64,000 nt of DNA from Pisolithus tinctorius (GCA_024663395.1 JANFAH010000009.1:434001-498000), one strand, 5' to 3'; shown: positions 34,701 to 49,123, counted from the first letter of the stretch. Notes: a model not told the origin generated them from the sequence alone. Numbers and translations: made by a program.

Positions 34701-36351
34701 CATGGAGGTGAGAAAGAAGCCCATTGTCCTCATGTCATCACTATGAAACGGTGATTATAGTCCGCAACTAGGATGACAAATGTTGAGGCGCGCCGTAACA
34801 GCTTTCTTGCTGTTCCGAAAATCATTGCTTGTGTAGCCCGGAATTTGGAAGAACGTTGGTAGCGTGCCCGCATCGTGTGAGGATCGAAGCACTCACAACT
34901 CAATAGGCCTCCTGCCGGACACTGTCCGTGCTCTGGTTGACGTACTTGACAACGGATTGGACGATTACACGGCCGATGAACGCGGAGACGTCGGATCCTG
35001 GATACGCATTGCCTGTATCCAGGGCCTGACTTCAATTATCGAGACCCTCTTCGTTGTGTCAAAAAATCTGTCGAATTTTGCAAGCATGCTTCCAGCTGAC
35101 CGATATCACCATGTTGTGGGCCGCTTACTCCGACAGGGCGTAGAAAGGCTTGATAATGTCCGTCATATTGCAGGGGAATGCTTCACTCGTCTCCTGAGTC
35201 TTTCGCTACCATCGGTCGATGACGCTGAACGCTGGCGGGTGCGAGGCGAAGACCTGGCCCGGGAATTATTCTTGCCGTAAGTCCGTTATCCCGATTGCTG
35301 TATCGGCGACCTCGAAGGTCTGCAGGGACTGTCGTGAAAATGGGACAAATTGGAACAATGGGGAATGGTTATTTCCAAAAGCTGTTAGGCTGCTGGAAAT
35401 ACCTGAATACCGGAAGCCAGTTTTGACTGGCTTAGTATTGAGCGTGTCCACGAGGACGAACAGCACTGTATGTTGTCGATCTATGAGTTCCGTGCCTCGT
35501 TGTGTTGACGCCACCGAAAGCAACGGCCTGCGTCATCGAGCTTGGCTGCCTACGTGCGGACGCTGCCAGTGAGCTCTGATCGGGGTGAATTCAGCCAGGC
35601 GAGTCTTGCAGGAGACCTAATCGAGTACGCTTTGAAACATATAACATCGAATAACGTCGTTGTTCCCGTTCTTCAAACCTTCAATATGCTACTTGAGGCA
35701 GATGCCGTGGCACAGCTCCCTGAATCTGCGACAGGGGCAGCGTGGTGGGTAATCTCACATGATCGCGTCACAAAGCTGACGTGCTACTTAACTTGCAGTA
35801 TGAAGAATTTGATCTCGATCGCGACTAAAAACGTGTCGCGCCTGAAGAATGTACAGCGGATACAGGAATCTATGAAAATGTGCGTACGGGCGTAATTCAT
35901 AAAGGCAATATCCGGCTTGCTGAACGAGGTAGTTGCGATTTCCTTTAGAGTCGTGAATATCTTCACATTCCCATCGGTTGCGAAAACGTGTCTGTCAAAG
36001 ATAGCGGACTTTCTTGTGCATCCTTACCCTCGAGTCTGTAGTATTTGAAAAGGTCTCTGCGGCTAGTTCCGGACTGACGCCGCCGTCGTCTCTTCTTCTA
36101 TAGGTTCGATCAGGAACAGCCGAACACTTATATCTGGTGTTGCAAAGCAGAGACCTCGGTTGGGAGCCTGACGACAAGGTCGAGGAGCTGCTTCTCGAAA
36201 CGGGGTGGTATGATCGCTGTTCCCTGGAGGTCGACAGCTGAACTGTGGAGCTGACCCCGTGTTCAACAGGTCCTCGACGGATGTGGAAAGAGTGAAGGAA
36301 GCAGCGCAAGCTCTTGTCAAAGAACTGGCATCGAATATGGAAGGAATATAG
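31800..36351 (+). CDS. TBCD: tubulin-folding cofactor D
   Basis: Nineteen exons: 31800-31964, 32022-32217, 32272-32554, 32608-32683, 32727-32943, 32996-33123, 33177-33659, 33708-33812, 33867-34013, 34069-34185, 34249-34707, 34761-34854, 34907-35276, 35326-35467, 35521-35744, 35799-35879, 35949-36033, 36104-36207, 36270-36351; 1185 residues in frame, close to human TBCD. Cofactor D is a HEAT-repeat protein that captures beta-tubulin and, with cofactors C and E, assembles the alpha/beta dimer (Alp1 in fission yeast). Recognised stretches include SYLLDPYLENLVVPAVECLR, RYVVLLWLSLVCRIPFDLDQ, DTVVRWSAAKGIGRLSERL, YFDIRKGAHSVGSNVRDAAA, GIDVLRKTDFYSVSIRRNAF, TADERGDVGSWIRIACIQGL and RSGTAEHLYLVLQSRDLG. 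The intron at 32555-32607 starts with GC. The splice choice around 33813-33866 rests on homology only. Confidence 0.92.
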
Positions 36352-36559
36352 ATAGCCACACAGTACCGAATACACGCCCCCTGTGTAGTATGTATCATAG
36401 GGCCTGCCTACACGGGTGTGTTGAAAGATGCCGGGGCGTGGGAAGCTTTGGCTTGGGCTTGATTGTTCGGCAGTGGGTCCAACGACCATAGTCGACCAAA
36501 GCTGGCGAGTGTGGACTCCAGGCAGCAGTGCTTGCATATTCATTTATCGCAACCCAACC

Positions 36560-38764
<2,205 letters not shown>

Positions 38765-40919
38765 AGAAATATTGCCACTTGAAACTACCGCCTTCATGCA
38801 TACAAAGTACTATCAACAATCCTATGTACATAATTACATTCATATACGGTCGGACAGATGGGCCGTGCCGGTACCTATCTCTCATGCAATGCTGTTCAGC
38901 CTTCGCATTACACCCACCTAAGAGTGTCAGCGTTTCATAAGCGATAAGGGAAAAAGGGCGCCATATGCGGTAGCACTTTGTTTTTCGTTCCAAGTAGGCT
39001 AGCCCAGTTACATTCCTTGGACCAGACCCGAAGGGAGAGCATCGATGTTTTAGTGTGCGAGGATGAGTACTTATGAGGGTGATGGGTAGCACAGTATTAG
39101 GCCAATCGGGGAAAATGTTTGGATCAGGTTTAGCCTTTTTTCACACACTGGATTTAGCCAAGGCAAGCATTGGATGGGCGGAGAGTGCTCAGATAGGCAT
39201 TTCGATAAATGTAGTCTGGGCTTGTAACACATTGAACGAAGTCCATTTTTCACAGCTGAGATTGACGGGTTGCGGCAGAATTTTGCGCCTGAACGTGGGT
39301 GGCGATATGATATGTACGTATAGCGTAGACCCTTGACACAACGTTAGCTGACGGCAACACCCGAAGGATGCGGAGAATCAGGACAGTCGGCAGCATGATT
39401 GTGGGACCATGATGGGCAATAAGTAAAACAAATAGGGGGTGATCGAGTAAGATAGTGATGTGGAACAAAATTATCTGCAGAGGACAACGGGAGGAAGCGA
39501 CGATAGACAGCGAGGACAGACAAAGATAATCTTGTCGCCACTCGGACGGACTCATTTCAGATGGGAGGCCGAATTTCATATGGAGCTGTGAACGAATGAA
39601 GGGGGATGACGCAGAAGGGAAAGCGAGCCTGTGTGATGGGTTTGCGCCAGACGCCGAAAGGTGGATCAAAGATGTCGATGAACGTGGGTGAGCTGACACG
39701 AGACATTAGAGTTGCCTAGTACAATCATCCTTCTGGAGAGCATATTTCCTGACTGGTTGGCCGGCGTTGGAACTGGCTGGCTGTGTTGGAATCTGTTGAA
39801 ATGCTGTTGGGATCTCAGGCGTGCATGCCGCGGACTGACGTGGGTGTAACACTTACGCGAGCAGACATGAAGGAGTTTTGCGGTCATCTCTGACCGACGA
39901 CGCGGGGCCCCCGGGGAGGAATCTCAAGATAAGGGACTGCGTAGCTTACTAAACGTCCGACCGAATGAGAATGTGTCGGAAATACGTCAGGTGCGGAAAG
40001 GGCAGTTAAGCCCATCCACGGCGCTATGGAGGGGACAAATAGACATTGTTATGTATGTTAGTCACCGCACGGAGGGCACGATGCGTCGTGTTAGCAGGGT
40101 TGCCATTGTGTTGGACATGAGAAATGAAAGGAGGGCAGCTCTGTTAGGAAGGTTCGATTGGAAGACGATGGAGGGGCGAGGACGACAACACAGACTGCGG
40201 GGCGGATGGCGTAGAGACGGGCGTTGCCGACCAGACCGTTCATTGAGGTGGGAATTGAAACAAAAGGATGCGAAGGGGGAGGGGGGGGGTCTATAATAGA
40301 TGTGCTATTGCGGAGGTTAGGATGGGATAAAATACAGCATACAGGGTATGTTTTTTGACGAGCAGATACGGCACGCCAAGTGCGCATGCCTGGTAGTGGC
40401 TAACCGCAATAACGACTTGGAACTGGCAGGCTCCCAGCGCGTGTTGCCAAGGTTGCTAGGGATGGATCAGGATGGGGGTGTGCCTCGAGGCTCCATCACA
40501 ATGATATGCATTTGCCATAGAGCGTAAGTGGACACTCCAGGGACGAGCTATAAAGCCACGATCAGAGATTGGTACAGCTCATTTTTTTATAACGGGGCGA
40601 CAGCGTGGCAGCCGTCCCTCCTCTGAGAGTCTCCCTGCTGCTGCTATATAGTCATACGCTAGTTAGTACGGCCACCCCAAACTGACCAGGACTGACTGTC
40701 TGCCCAGCGTGTCTTTCATCATTCTGTCTGTGGCCCCAGCTGGAATATTACAGAGTTCAATATCCTTCGGCAGGTCAGTTTCTGTCCCCATGCGGCCGCC
40801 CTGAGTTTCAGCTAATATATATAATATATATATACCACTGCAGACCCGGTCCCTTTCTCCCTTTTCTCTCGTGCTATACTCTCCCCCGTTGCCGTCCTCT
40901 CCCCCTCCTCCTTTGGCTT
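38765..40919. other. 2.1-kb gene-free stretch
   Basis: No frame has a recognisable motif. The left side is the 3' flank of the V-ATPase gene; the right side, with a G-rich tract near 40277 and the TA tract at 40814, is the Tcp11 upstream region, so an unusually long promoter is possible. Confidence 0.4.
40814..40834. repeat. TA-rich dinucleotide tract upstream of the Tcp11 gene
   Basis: Alternating T and A over about 21 bp, ending 86 bp before the ATG at 40920, followed by a pyrimidine-rich run (CCCTTTCTCCCTTTTCTCTC). The pair resembles a fungal core promoter of TATA plus CT block. Confidence 0.5.
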
Positions 40920-43581
40920 ATGGGCGATCTCGGCCATCCTCTCCCCCCCGTCAACTGCAGAAAACGAAAGGCCGATGCTGAAGAGGAGTGTCAGCACCCA
41001 GCGATCTCTCAGGATACACATGCACCAACCACCAGCGACGACATCCTCGTAGGTGACAACAGCGTCGCCCACTACGCCCCACGCCAGCCACCCTCCAGCC
41101 CATGGCTCTCGACGGACACCGCCCACGCCGTTTGGCCCTCAGAGTCCTCCCCAACCGACTCCTCTCCCTCCTCTCCCTTGTCCCCCTCGTCTCCCACCGC
41201 TGATCCGTCCCTTCGATCACCCAAACGTTCCCGGGTCGATGCCTCACACCTCCCCCCTCCTCCGAAACGAAACCTCCGTATACCCGAAAGGCAGTCGCCG
41301 TCTCGGACTTCTTTCGTCCCTCCCAGTCCCACGCGTCGTTCACGCAAAAGACCCGAACACCGTGGAGCCCTCAGTTCCCCGTCTCAGACAACCTCTCACC
41401 CATTCACTCTCAGGATTGACAGCTGCTTCCTTCCAACAGATGCATCCCATTTGCTTGTTCACCCCCCATACCCAATCGATCTATCCTCCCCTCATATACC
41501 CTCCCTACATCCTTTAATCAACCGTCAGACTCTCAAAGAGTTAGACCTGAGTGCTATCCTCCGCAATCCTCAGCTTCGTACGTCATTCTGTCGTCGCACT
41601 TCGTCATAGCCACTGATAATCCTCCATTAGGCCATGATCTCATGTTCGACGCGGGCTTACAGTTCAGACCAACTTCAGGTCGAAGAAAACGTGACCTTTC
41701 AGACAGGTACTGGCGTGCTGTCGCTCAGGAACTCGAAACCGGCTGCACATGCATTTCCTTCGACTCGCAAGGCCGACCCTGTGACTGTCTTTGCGTTTGC
41801 CAATCCGTTGCTGCATCCAAGGATCATGTCCTCATATTCTCCCCTTCTTCCTGCGTTCTCACTCTTCGAACACCCTCCCGTATTCGCCTTCTGCTGACGG
41901 AGTTCCTGGAAGTTCTTCTGTTCGTCATTCAGCCTTTGACCGGCATCTCAGATGCATATGCCCACCCATCAACGCTTCAGCCTCAGATCGAGCGGCATGC
42001 AGCACAGGCCGCCCACCTCAGATCTGTCTTCGACCCAGATCTCATACAACAGGAGCTGCAGCACGATCTGTTTGACCCTTCCGGCCTCTTTGTTGTAATC
42101 GGTCAGACCCTCAAAAGCCATTGTGCCCCGATGCGCGACCGTGCCGTTGATGCCATGGTCGAAGTGGCAAAGCAGTGTGCACCTGGTGGAGGGGGAACTA
42201 AGGCCGATGCTGTAAAAGCTGTGCGCATGTGCCTCGAGATCCTTGAGCTTATGAAACTGGTGAGTTTTTCTCTCTTGAATATATCAACCAGGCCGGTCCA
42301 GCACAGGCTTACGCTTCCCATCAGGATATTGCGAACCATCAGTTGCAGGCTCTGCGTCCGTGCCTTGTTGATACTTCCGGGCAATATGAACTCAAGGCCT
42401 TCAAAGGCCGCAAGGGACAGGGCTCCTCTCTTGATATCACACGGAAATGGATGGAGTCGTCACATCGTCGTCTCCTCGCCTCACCCATCTTATCTCATCC
42501 GACCTTCCCATCCGGGTCGTTCGATTATCGCAATCTTACGCAAACCCAGAAAACGTACATCAGCGTTCTCAAGGGCCTCACAGACCTCGTTTTCGACCCC
42601 CCTTCTCCAGTCCCATCCCCACAATGTTCTTCCGGATCTGCCATTGCTGCCCCTTCAGTCATGTGTCCGTTACCTCTATACCCTGAGACCACTTACCTGG
42701 ATAGTGCTCGCCTATTGGTCCTGGCTGCGGACGCTACTGACACTGCTGCAATGTACATGTTCTTACTCCTGTACCGTCAGCTCGTCTTCTCCGATGCCGG
42801 TGACTCATCAGTACCCCGGGATCACTCTCGAGTGAACGATGCGGAGCTGCTCAAGTTGAAACGCGAGATACGTGACATATCCTCCTCGCATCTCGGGCAC
42901 TTCCTCAAATACGGCAACTCGGACGGTGCTTTTGGTGGTGGCGGCGGAGATTGTCCAGCTGACGACAAGTGGTGTAAGATTAAGCGGGACATCGTGTTGC
43001 AAGTGGCGCTGCGGGCCAAGGAATCCCGGGGCAATGCATCGAGCCAATCGGCTGCTTCGACTGTGGACGCCCCTTCCGCTCCGCATGCCTATGCACCGGA
43101 TGAGCGGACGCTCAGACTTGCCGAGGGGTGGTCTGATACTCACATCCGACCAAACTCGCCTCTGAGTACCATGCTCAAGAACAAGGTGCGCGACGCGGTG
43201 TTCAGCCAAGTGGTTGCATTGGCATTCCCTCCGAGCGAAGCAACAACGCTGGGGTCGGCCACCCAGGGGGCGCCGCCGCTCTGGTCGTCGTCGTCGTCAT
43301 CGTCCAGTAGCTCTGCTGGGCTCGCCTCCGGCATGGAACCTCTCGCTGACGAAATCCACTTGCTCGCAGAGCGGTTGGCACGGCTGGCGCAGATCCACCT
43401 CGGAGTTTATCTGCGGCTATACGAGCAAGAAGACATTCTCTCTGGCACACCCTCCACTACAACGACAATACCCATAGTGCCTGATGAGTCGGAAGCTCCT
43501 TCCACTGTCCAGGCTTGCGCAGCAGCACCGGCATCATTACCGACTTTCTCGTCTTCCCCTGTTCCGCATTCTACTTCGTAA
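40920..43581 (+). CDS. Tcp11 / Sok1 family protein
   Basis: Exons: 40920-41577, 41631-42259, 42325-43581; 847 residues in frame. The first 200 residues are Ser/Pro-rich with a basic motif (SPKRSRV). The Tcp11 domain then runs to the end: LKELDLSAILRNPQLRHDLM, FDAGLQFRP, RTPSRIRLLLTEFLEVLLFV, FDPDLIQQELQHDLFDPSGL, CAPMRDRAVDAMV and ILELMKLDIANHQLQALRP. It also includes DDKWCKIKRDIVLQVALRA and a C-terminal helical part. A run of nine serines interrupts the C-terminal region. Yeast Sok1 suppresses loss of cAMP-dependent kinase and mammalian TCP11 modulates PKA signalling in sperm; the link to cAMP signalling here is by family only. Confidence 0.88.
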
Positions 43582-44043
43582 TCCCCATTCTTCATAGATC
43601 CACGGTTCCTACTCCTTATTCCCTCGGCGACATACCCCCGAACCACTAAAGTACCCGATCAACACACGCCATCTTGATGCGATGAAAAGCAATTTCTTTT
43701 TTTTTCTTGCTTACACGTGCATTTTCCCTCCACTCCCCTGAAGGAAAGAGACAGAAACAGAGAATAAGTAGCAGTCAGATCCTAAAACAAAGTTACGATA
43801 CAATCAATGGATAATGTTTTCCGCGATTGACTCGTTTGAATGCCAATGCAAAGAAAAATAATCAGTCTAGAACATTGCAACGTGCGTTCGGATTTGGGTT
43901 CTGTCAGAATTGAGATACCTGCGACAAGACTAACATGGACCAGACCTGATAAGGTAGCGCTACCCATCAAGCTAAAATGCAATGCACGTTCCCCTTGTAC
44001 GTGTATGTATGTATGTACACGGTCTAGCAGCCGTCGAGCCACC
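43582..44043. other. shared 3' region of Tcp11 and RRP36 genes
   Basis: Convergent 3' flanks. A T-rich run and a GTATGTATGTAT stretch are seen; I find no coding region. Confidence 0.4.
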
Positions 44044-45786
44044 TCAAGCCACTCTCCTACGCTTTGTACTACCCTTGTTCGTGGCGTCCGCCGACCCTGC
44101 TAAGCGTTTACGTCCTGGCGTGTTCCCACTAGCAATTGCACCCTGGCCGAACGCGCCTTTGGCAAATGGTCTAGATTTCTTCTCCTTCTGGCTAATCTTT
44201 TTTTGCTTTTTCTCGATAGCCTTCTTGACCGCTTGACTCCCACCGGAGGCAGCGATGGCGTCGTAGCGAGCTTTGTTTAGTAAATCTTTCCTCTCAGCTG
44301 TAAACAGGTTGTCATAAGTCGTGCCACAGTCACATGGGGAACGGGACTAATAATACAACTGCCCCCCGCCCCGAAAAGGAGAAGAGGAGACGCGACGACG
44401 CACATCGTTTCATGAACCAGGCCCCTTTACCCTGTTCCCTCTTCTGCTTCTCAGCTTGCGCCACCTTCTGAAGCGCCTCCGTTTCCACTTTCTCTCTCGT
44501 ATCCCGGTTGACAGCGCTCTCGGCTCGCTTCACGGCCAGCTCAAGTCGCTTGACCTCCTCTTCGCGGGCTGGGCGTAGGTCGCGAGGTGAGTTAGCTAGG
44601 AGCTTGCGTGCAGTTTTGTAATTCTCCCGGAGAGTCTTGAGCTCGTCGGTATGTAGTGCGGAAAGGAAGGAGTATTGTTTTCGGAATTTTTCTTCATCGT
44701 ATTTACCAGTTACGTGCAGAAAGCGAGGGTCTCTTGGTTTCTAAACCAAAAAGATAAAAAATGAGGGGAAAAGATCCGGAAGGTTGGATCGTGTTGCTCT
44801 TACTGGGGTATTATCTTCCACAACCGTCCTGCGCCGAGTGACCGGTCGCTTTGACGACACCTCCGTTGGTCTATACAGGGGGATCATCACCGCATGCCTT
44901 CTACAAGGGGGGAGGGGACTTACGCATGTTTGTGCGGCCGTTTAGCTAGTTCTTTTTTCTGTCTTTTGGGACCCTCCTCATCGCCCTTTTCTTTGAAAGT
45001 GCTTGGGAAGGGTTTACTCTCATCGATATCGCTTTCCTCGCTTTCTGAAGTAGACACGGTAGAGTCTGAATCACTGAGTGCTTGAGCTTGGCCTAGTGAA
45101 TGTTGTGCTTTGCGTAGTACTCCCAACGGAAACGTCGACAAATCTGATATTAAGAAAAAGAGAAACAGTGAACATGGAGGAGATAAGTCGATCCCACAAC
45201 GAAACTTACCGTCCTGGAGAGACCGCTTGAAGATTGGCACAAACACATGTCAGTCTATTGATAACACCCCAAAAAAGCATTGCAGAAGAGGTAAAAAGAA
45301 AAATACCATTTGCACATTCGCCTTAGCCTTATGGGTTCCTTCCGAGTCAGACTCTCCTCCAGAGATACTACCATCTATCATCTCATCGTCGACCCATTGA
45401 GATATTCGTGGTGCGTCTGCATCAGCGACCTCCTCCTCCTCATCTCCCTCCGACCCACTACTCCCGTTATCATCCTCACTGTCCCCTGGATCTGATGATG
45501 ACGACGATGACGGCGACGACGTAGACTCGTCTGATTCATCATCTTCATTTCCAGAGGTATCAAACTCTTCCTCCTGACTTTCTTTACCATTGTGACCACC
45601 TAATACATCGCCATCCCTCTTCGATTCAAAAAAGTCCACAGCTTTTGGACGCGCTTGTTTCGTGTGTTGTGGGTTCCATGGAGGGCGTGATGATGTGGCC
45701 GGCCGTATAGGTGACGCGCTCACCGACGATGAGGGTGTTTTCGACTTTGAAGGTGCTCGATTCGACGGACGCGCTCGACGCGGCAT
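44044..45786 (-). CDS. RRP36: rRNA-processing protein Rrp36
   Basis: Exons (minus): 45786-45307, 45225-45210, 45143-44924, 44870-44804, 44740-44404, 44297-44044; 457 residues in frame. Rrp36 is a nucleolar component of the SSU processome needed for early 18S rRNA cleavages. The N-terminal 170 residues are Ser/Pro-rich and then strongly acidic. The conserved core follows: LSTFPLGVLRKAQ, AKRPHKHAPTEVSSKRPVTR, RRTVVED, KPRDPRFLHVTGKYDEEKFR, KQYSFLSALHTDELKTLREN and YKTARKLLANSP. A long basic coiled coil comes next, then SERKDLLNKARYDAIAASGG and a Lys/Arg-rich tail. The second exon is only 16 nt (RSLQD). The Met at 45786 (MPRRARPSNR) was taken as start; another in-frame Met lies 16 codons upstream. 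It is convergent with the Tcp11 gene. Confidence 0.88.
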
Positions 45787-46399
45787 ATTTGCTGGAGAGT
45801 CGGGTACAAGTGCAGTATTACCAAATATGGTCAATCAGCTGGCGCCGACGTCCATGTCATTCGGAGTCGCTGAACACATCTTAGACTAAAGCACCACAAT
45901 GCAGGACAGGAACCCACGAGAACATTACTACCGCAGCTTGAGTCTGACCCTAATCTGATCACAATGCAAACATACTAATAAGATTCGGAAGGGGTGACTA
46001 CCTTGTGCTCTGTTTGGTGCTTTCCCTGTCAACACTGAGTGCTTCACACCCAGGACCTCGGGTAGAAAGGTAACCTCAGAACAGAAGATAGGACTCTCAT
46101 CTTCCCCCACCTTGAGATCGTGTAGTGTCATGGAGACAGCGAAACTGAACCCGTTTGGGAGCGCTGGCGCACGTTGCTCCCAAGTCACTGCACAGTGCAA
46201 CGTACTAGTAAGCTGTGTGGGAAGTACTTCAAGTACTCTTATATATGTGCTCGGCTAGAGTGATCACGGGTTGGGCCCCATGAACATACCGTTGCCAGCA
46301 ACCGTGTAAGTATTAGCCCGGGCCATTAAGGCTGTAGGTTAACTTAGAGCAAGTTTCTTCGATATGCGTAGGTGATGGTGACCGCGCTGGAAGGGAGTT
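45787..46399. other. intergenic, promoter side of RRP36
   Basis: No supported gene. An open frame on the minus strand (45928-46200) has no recognisable features. The right end leads into the duplicated cassette. Confidence 0.4.
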
Positions 46400-46490
46400 G
46401 CGAAGCTGCGAGGGATATTAAAGAGTTGCACTGAACTGTCTTTCATCTGCAGGCTTCCCAAGGACTGAAACTCTTGGATTGACCGTTAGC

Positions 46491-46834
46491 ATCCATCTTT
46501 TCCCGCTTTCTCGTATACTTGCAGTCCTGGTAGCTGTTGCTGTTGGCAGTGCTGTCAACCCAGACATCGACACTGTCCATAATATCTGCCTACCATGTCT
46601 TTCATTGGGCACGACTTGCCTGACGTCCACGCCCAACCTTTGCTGCAGTGGTGTCTGCAGGCAAACTCCGAGCGGTGTGCCCGGGATTGGGAAGTGTACA
46701 GTAAGTCCTCAGCGGGTGGTTGTCCCCTTCGTCGTTCGGAGCTGATAAATAAAAATAGCAGCAATGTTTACCGACAGGTTCTCCATGTCTGTGGGGTAAA
46801 CAGCTCTTTAAGCAGTGGGTACTATTGCTATTGA
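46491..46834 (+). pseudogene. cysteine-rich secreted protein pseudogene (left copy)
   Basis: This is the sister of the gene at 48721-49123. The aligned start codon reads ATC (46491-46493), the TATA box is weakened (GATATTAAAG in place of GTATAAAAG), and 35 nt are missing from the second exon between CCATGT and CTGTGG, which shifts the frame and removes the C-terminal cysteines and the YYCY ending. The signal-peptide region and the first cysteine block (CLPCLSLGTTCL, LCCSGVC) are still readable. A TTG codon upstream could in principle start translation, but the combined defects indicate loss of function. Confidence 0.7.
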
Positions 46835-47208
46835 GCTCGGCTAACGTCATCTGCGACGGGTCTATGATGCAAACCCAGCTGCTCGTCGCCTGTGAGTTCA
46901 GTGCTGGATTACAGTACTTACACCCTCCGATGTTTGTCAATGTGGCTGTTTTGTCTGTTTCGTACACTGGCAGTTTTGGCTAATTTGCCAATGCTAACTT
47001 GCGTGAGACTGGTTATCGGGCAAGTAGTGTGGTACATCATCCAACAAAGAGGGGCACAAGTCCACTGCTAAATGTTCCGAATGCATCGTTGTGTCAGAGT
47101 CCATGAAACCAAGTCCTGCAGGTTAAACGAAGTAAAAGTTTTTCATCACTGTTTATGAGGTCAGATCAGGGTGCGAGGACGTGATGGGATCATGAAGTGA
47201 CGGTGACA

Positions 47209-47530
47209 TTCCGGCTAGTCTCAATATACATGGCAGCGAGTGGAAGGACCCCAATAGGAACTTACAGACGATGGCGGAAGTGCCACTGGGGACGTCCGGT
47301 ACTCCGACTTCCGTCTTGCCATCGAGGGCATTGAAACCATTAGTAAACCCATTCTGGGGAGCTCTTCCAGATGAAATTTATCCAAGTAGCCAAGGTGTGA
47401 AGGGAACAGGCTACCGAAATCAATGGGGTTGCCCGCAACGAAATGAACATTGCCTCTGAAGTCGTGATGAAGTTACGGGAGTGTTATCTCTCTTTAAGAT
47501 TCGTGTCGGTGATGCCGCTCGATCAACGTC
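47209..47530 (-). pseudogene. Kre9-like gene remnant (left copy)
   Basis: This matches exons 2-4 of the intact gene at 49606-50158. Exon 3 is still open (NGFTNGFNALDG, then VPDVPSG), but the segment with the last intron's acceptor and the family signature FGDSGNF has been deleted, and homology stops at GCTCGAT before exon 1, so the signal peptide is absent. It is a remnant, not a gene. Confidence 0.65.
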
Positions 47531-48640
47531 TTCCACCCTAGCTTTCAAGACCATTACGACCATTGACCTTTACCATGCTGCTCCGATCCTGATAATCAAT
47601 CAGCACTCAGTTCCGGTCACTCACTGACAGCCATATTAGGAGGATTGCAATGTTCAGAAAATAGGACAGTGCGATGCGCAGCGCACTGGCGTGATTCACC
47701 GGGTTAGTTGGATACCTCATTGTCTGGGATGAATTCACCAGTGGCAGTAAGTAATACATCATGCGTGTTTGGATAAACATACAAGGACGGACCTAATATT
47801 GAGGTCCTTGAGGATACCAGCATTGTCTCTGGTCCCGAGAGCAAACAGACCCACTACTGCAATGGAATCCTGTAGATCCTGTGCGGCAGTCTACGTAAAT
47901 CCAAGAGTACCGAGACTGAGTTGGAACTCGCTCCGAACCACACTTTTGGCGGATAGCTTGCATATTGATCCATATCCACTGAACTGTAAGGCTTTACTTT
48001 GTTTTCCAGTTTAGAGAAGATGCGAGTCTCGGTATGGACAGTCGTCATGTGTTTCTTCACGAACCCCCGAGTCGGCGACTTCCCCTAGCCTCGGGTTCCA
48101 TCAGACAGCACCTTATCTTGTAATGGAAGTTTTTGTAAGTTAGAGGCAATATGTACATAGGCGTTCGAATATCGTCTAATATATCCGTTCTTTCGCTTTC
48201 GGCACGAGACAGGCAGGAAGAGGGAACATTCAGCTACCTGCCGACACCATTGTAGCTATTTACTTAGGAAATGAGTGCGTCGGCAGCGTTTCAATGCAGA
48301 ACGACAGGAGTGGCAAAAATTTGTTACCGGACTGTCACAAACGGCATCTCTGCCGAGTCTGCATTCCAAAATCCACACTGGCGCGATTTCGGCCTAATTA
48401 CTTCTTGTGATGCCCCCAACGAGCACTCGCTGAACGAATATCTAAGTGTTGAAAAACTCGGCAAATGGATAGCGCACCCCTTTTGCTAACGCCAAAGTAG
48501 CTTTCTAAAAGGGTGTCCATGAGCGCTTGGACCGAAAAAATATGTAATTTTTTGGGCGTTTAGTTTTCACTGATCCGGGGCTAAGCCCGTCGGTTAACTT
48601 TAGTTCGATACGTACTCACCAGCCTAATGACAACCCACGA
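47531..48640. other. spacer between the two cassette units
   Basis: No coding region is supported. The minus-strand frame at 47854-48060 starts with Met but has no signal peptide or motif. No inverted repeats or transposon features were seen. Confidence 0.4.
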
Positions 48641-48658
48641 ACCGAGGAATGGATGAAG

Positions 48659-48665
48659 TATAAAA
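48659..48665 (+). promoter_or_regulatory. TATA box of the cysteine-rich secreted gene
   Basis: TATAAAA lies 56 bp upstream of the ATG at 48721. The same position in the left copy is mutated, which fits its pseudogene status. Confidence 0.55.
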
Positions 48666-48720
48666 GGTGTACTTGCTCTTTTCTTGTAGGCTTTCCAGAG
48701 GCTGCAGCCTGATCCCGAGC

Positions 48721-49123
48721 ATGCGCGTTCCTTTGCTTTCCTTCATACTTGCAACTCTGGTAACCGTCGCAGTTGGCAGTACTGTCAACCCAGACATTGA
48801 CGCTCTCCGTAACGTGGAGAGACAGGCGCCAGTTCAAGTTTGCCTACCGTGTCTTGCATTGGGCACGACTTGCCTCACGTCCGTGCCCAGCCTCTGCTGC
48901 AGCGGCGCTTGCACGCAAACGTCGAGTGATGTTCCGGAAGTCGGGACGTGTACAGTAAGTCGTCAGCAAGCACTTGTCCTCTTCGTCGTTCGGAGCTGAT
49001 AGATAAAAACAGCAACAATGCATACCAACAGACTCTCCATGTGACATCAGTGACCCTGGGCAGTGCTGCAATGAAATCTGTGGGGTAAACAGCTCTTTAG
49101 GCAGCGGGTACTATTGCTATTGA
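48721..49123 (+). CDS. small secreted cysteine-rich protein
   Basis: Two exons, 48721-48949 and 49032-49123, give 106 residues. The stronger-looking donor GTAAGT at 48955 would put the second exon out of frame; the donor GTACAG at 48950 restores a Cys-rich second exon ending in YYCY. Features are a signal peptide (MRVPLLSFILATLVTVAVGS), a short propeptide-like stretch (NPDIDALRNVERQ), then CLPCLALGTTCL, LCCSGAC, and in exon 2 CDISDPGQCCNEIC and YYCY. Eleven cysteines remain; the pseudogene copy has Cys where this one has Tyr at the splice junction, so an ancestral set of twelve is likely. I do not recognise the family. Spacing with two CC pairs resembles knottin-like or effector-type secreted proteins, but function is unknown. 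Confidence 0.7.

Noticed and set aside
38765..39900. Minus-strand ORFs of 73-149 codons downstream of VMA2
   Set aside because: No motifs, no splice logic linking them and composition like non-coding sequence.
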